Of a stretch of 64,000 bases of DNA, positions 62,507-64,000 are shown piece by piece. The DNA lies in the NCBI GenBank assembly GCA_964555645.1, contig CAZKTA010000001.1, positions 372,001 to 436,000 of the forward strand, in the 5' to 3' direction. The notes under the pieces were generated by a model that saw only the letters and a list, made by a program, of their open reading frames with translations, ran no database searches and was not told where the DNA came from. The first letter of the stretch is position 1, and each line of letters starts with the position of its first letter. This stretch comes from DTLC01 sp964555645. GTDB lineage: Bacteria; Verrucomicrobiota; Verrucomicrobiia; Limisphaerales; DTLC01. A program made the translations under genes and the position numbers.

Positions 62507-63287
62507 GTGCTTGACAGACCCAACCGCTGCACAGTGGACCCAAAGTGGATAATCGGCCGTCAAATGTGCCTCCTCACATGCGTCGTACCGGGTGCGCCCG
62601 GGACGCATGCGGTAGGCCGTATTTGATAGATGTCGTTTGGGAGATCCTGGGGGCAAAGTCGCGTGTCCGAACCATGACCGGCAATGTTGATACTTTCGAA
62701 TCCATTTGCCTTCCTATGAAACTGAGCGTTGTCCCCTTGCCTGTTTCGATTGTGCCAAACGTTATGTCGCAGATTGGCTTGAGTGAAACGGAGCTTCTAC
62801 AAACTCGATGGTTCTTCCCAAAGCTGGGTTGGTCTTGGAGCGCGACTGGCTAGTTTAACGATGTGTATCCAGCTGCGGACACAGTTTAGCTAAGCCATCA
62901 TACAGGGTTAGCACAGGCTTGGAATGGGTGCTGTTTTTTCGAGGCTTTTAACCGCAAGTGTCATAAGACGCTGCATCACACACACCAAGCTCTTGAAAGC
63001 GAGGCTTTAGCTATGTGCACGCCCAATTGTTCAGTCAGGATTCGCACACTTTGTCCGTTGGACCCATCTTTGGTAGCGCCAAGATAGGTAAATGGAGTGG
63101 GGCGGGGCTAAACCTTTCCAGACCCAAAAGCTTAAACTTCGGGGTGAAACAGCCTATGTCCGTGTGGACAAGTGCGGTTGGTCGAATAAGCGCTCAGCCA
63201 ATCGCAGGTGCGCGGTGTGTGTGGCGCCGCGCCCGTCGTCATTGGTGGCCATTCGGACAACGAGCTTCTGGGGACATGCCAATGCGG
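62507..63287. other. Longest intergenic stretch, no recognised gene
   Basis: 781 bases between the last lyase and the GH92-like gene, whose 3' ends face each other. No open frame has recognisable similarity. It contains the strong palindrome at 62577-62609 (listed separately), preceded by a smaller TGTG-CCTCCT-CACA hairpin. It may include decayed sequence. Confidence 0.45.
62577..62609. repeat. GC-rich composite hairpin downstream of the lyase tandem
   Basis: CATGCGTC (62577-62584) pairs perfectly with GACGCATG (62602-62609), and inside it CCGGG (62588-62592) pairs with CCCGG (62597-62601) around a TGCG loop, with GTA bulged on one side. This is the most stable-looking structure in this stretch. 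There is no U-tract, so a Rho-independent terminator is unlikely. Confidence 0.65.
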
Positions 63288-64000
63288 TCACCTGAGTGCG
63301 AGCTCGATTTTAACCGTTCCAGTAGTGTTAAGAGTGGTTGTTTTGGTCGAGCTATCGTAAGTCCAGTTGGTAAACCTGCGGCCGTTAACGAGCACTTGTG
63401 CTGGCTTTGTTGGGGAATAAACTTTTGTGGTGGCAGTACCTGCTGGTGCCTCGATCGTACAGGTGAGCCGATTTGGGCTTATTAGCTCCGCGGCTTGGAC
63501 AAAACCGTCGGTGGCACTTATGTAAAGGTTACCTAGACCAGTAGAGGGATCATCGCCCAGTGTCAGCTCGAGCGTCGCGCCTGATGCAAGCCGCTTTGCT
63601 GGTATGAAGTATGCCGGGTAAACTTTCCCGTCGAGTTTGATTCGGCTTATGTAGAGGTTAGACGAGCCCGTGTTTACAGTGTTAATTGAAATTTTTGATT
63701 TGTCGGTGTCGATGATTGCGCTCGCGACACTGGGAGAGCAGATAACGAACTGGGCTGGCGGTGACATCACGGGAAACAATCCAATCATCGACCAGAGCAA
63801 CCAACCGGAAACACCCACATAGTGTGTTTGCCAGGGGTTATGTGGCGGTTTAGGTTTCACCCCCTCATACATTACGGCTTGCTTGAACAATGGTACCCAA
63901 ACCGTCCTGATGATTCGTTGCGCCTCGGCAGCCGCCCCGGCGTAGTAAAGCATATATGGGTACACGTACTGGTAATCGTTGAACCACGCATCGTTTTGGC
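63288..64000 (-). CDS. GH92-like glycosidase, C-terminal part (gene continues past the window)
   Basis: The frame runs from the stop at 63288 to the end of the window without a start, so the visible 237 residues are the C-terminal part. NDAWFNDYQYVYPYMLYYAG and PWQTHYVGVSGWLLWSMIGLFPV resemble the end of the GH92 alpha-mannosidase catalytic domain (where GNDDCGQMSAWYVFSALGFYPV is usual, but the acidic pair is not matched here). FVICSPSVASAIID, KISINTVNTGSSNLYISRIKLDGKVY and LELTLGDDPS match the GH92 C-terminal beta domain. Family membership is plausible, but the catalytic acidic residues cannot be confirmed and it may be a diverged relative. Confidence 0.55.
   Translation of the reverse strand, partial: QNDAWFNDYQYVYPYMLYYAGAAAEAQRIIRTVWVPLFKQAVMYEGVKPKPPHNPWQTHYVGVSGWLLWSMIGLFPVMSPPAQFVICSPSVASAIIDTDKSKISINTVNTGSSNLYISRIKLDGKVYPAYFIPAKRLASGATLELTLGDDPSTGLGNLYISATDGFVQAAELISPNRLTCTIEAPAGTATTKVYSPTKPAQVLVNGRRFTNWTYDSSTKTTTLNTTGTVKIELALR

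Noticed and set aside
62545..62853. 102-residue open frame in the last intergenic stretch
   Set aside because: No similarity recognised and the GC-rich hairpin lies inside it, so a structural rather than coding explanation is preferred.
1..64000. CRISPR array, prophage or insertion sequence
   Set aside because: No regularly spaced direct repeats, transposase, integrase or phage structural genes were recognised; repeated segments seen are protein-level Ig-like and WD40 repeats.

Overview
The window looks like chromosomal DNA of a free-living, polysaccharide-degrading member of the Verrucomicrobiota, probably near Limisphaerales/Pedosphaeraceae. This is inferred from gene content, not from a marker-gene tree. 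The clues are a long Verrucomicrobia-style type II secretion (T2SS) operon, a PEP-CTERM protein, Tat-exported Gfo/Idh oxidoreductases, a DUF6807 protein, and many secreted proteins with Ig-like repeats and the short C-terminal module (Y-x-x-x-x-S/T-N-L-x-x-W) common in that phylum. No rRNA, tRNA, CRISPR array, insertion sequence or prophage was recognised.

Layout. 1-12741 (+): the tail of gspE, then gspF-G-H-I-J-K, PilM/N-like gspL, PilO-like gspM, a GspC-like protein, a secretin encoded as two separate genes, and a sensor histidine kinase; six of the junctions are 4-bp ATGA overlaps. 13256-22694: accessory sugar-related genes (TolB-like propeller, DUF6807, two Gfo/Idh proteins) and a coupled WD40/DUF362 pair. 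23038-29844 (-): acs, an OFA-type MFS transporter, an outer-membrane barrel, nrfH and nrfA, i.e. acetate activation next to ammonifying nitrite reduction. An NtrC-type regulator is transcribed divergently at 30059. 31693-36919: housekeeping and sugar-metabolism genes (UVR-domain protein, sugar nucleotidyltransferase, PTS enzyme I, PfkB kinase, EF-P). 37318-40662: two paralogous secreted proteins, one ending in a PEP-CTERM anchor, flanking a decayed prepilin-like gene; a strong intrinsic terminator follows. 40732-64000: a carbohydrate-active region (GH16, GH115, GH97, three pectate-lyase-type proteins, a partial GH92-like enzyme) interleaved with a NYN/OST-HTH RNase-like protein, an AcuC-like deacetylase, pfkA and an alpha/beta hydrolase.

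How it may fit together (inference): the T2SS would export the large multidomain glycanases and pectate lyases. The released glucuronic acid, galactose, galacturonate and glucan sugars would be taken up and phosphorylated (PfkB, PfkA). Acetate could be activated by Acs, whose C-terminal regulatory lysine motif is present and whose possible deacetylase (AcuC-like) is also in the window. NrfHA would supply quinol-linked nitrite reduction.

The most notable observation is the secretin. Its fourth periplasmic N-domain appears to be cut in two: one half ends the first gene, and the other half begins the second gene, which has its own signal peptide and Shine-Dalgarno. Also noteworthy: EF-P with Asn at the usually modified loop-tip position, NrfA with CxxCH at the catalytic heme, a prepilin-like pseudogene between two paralogues, a terminator five bases before the first start codon of the GH16 gene, and several perfect inverted repeats between genes.
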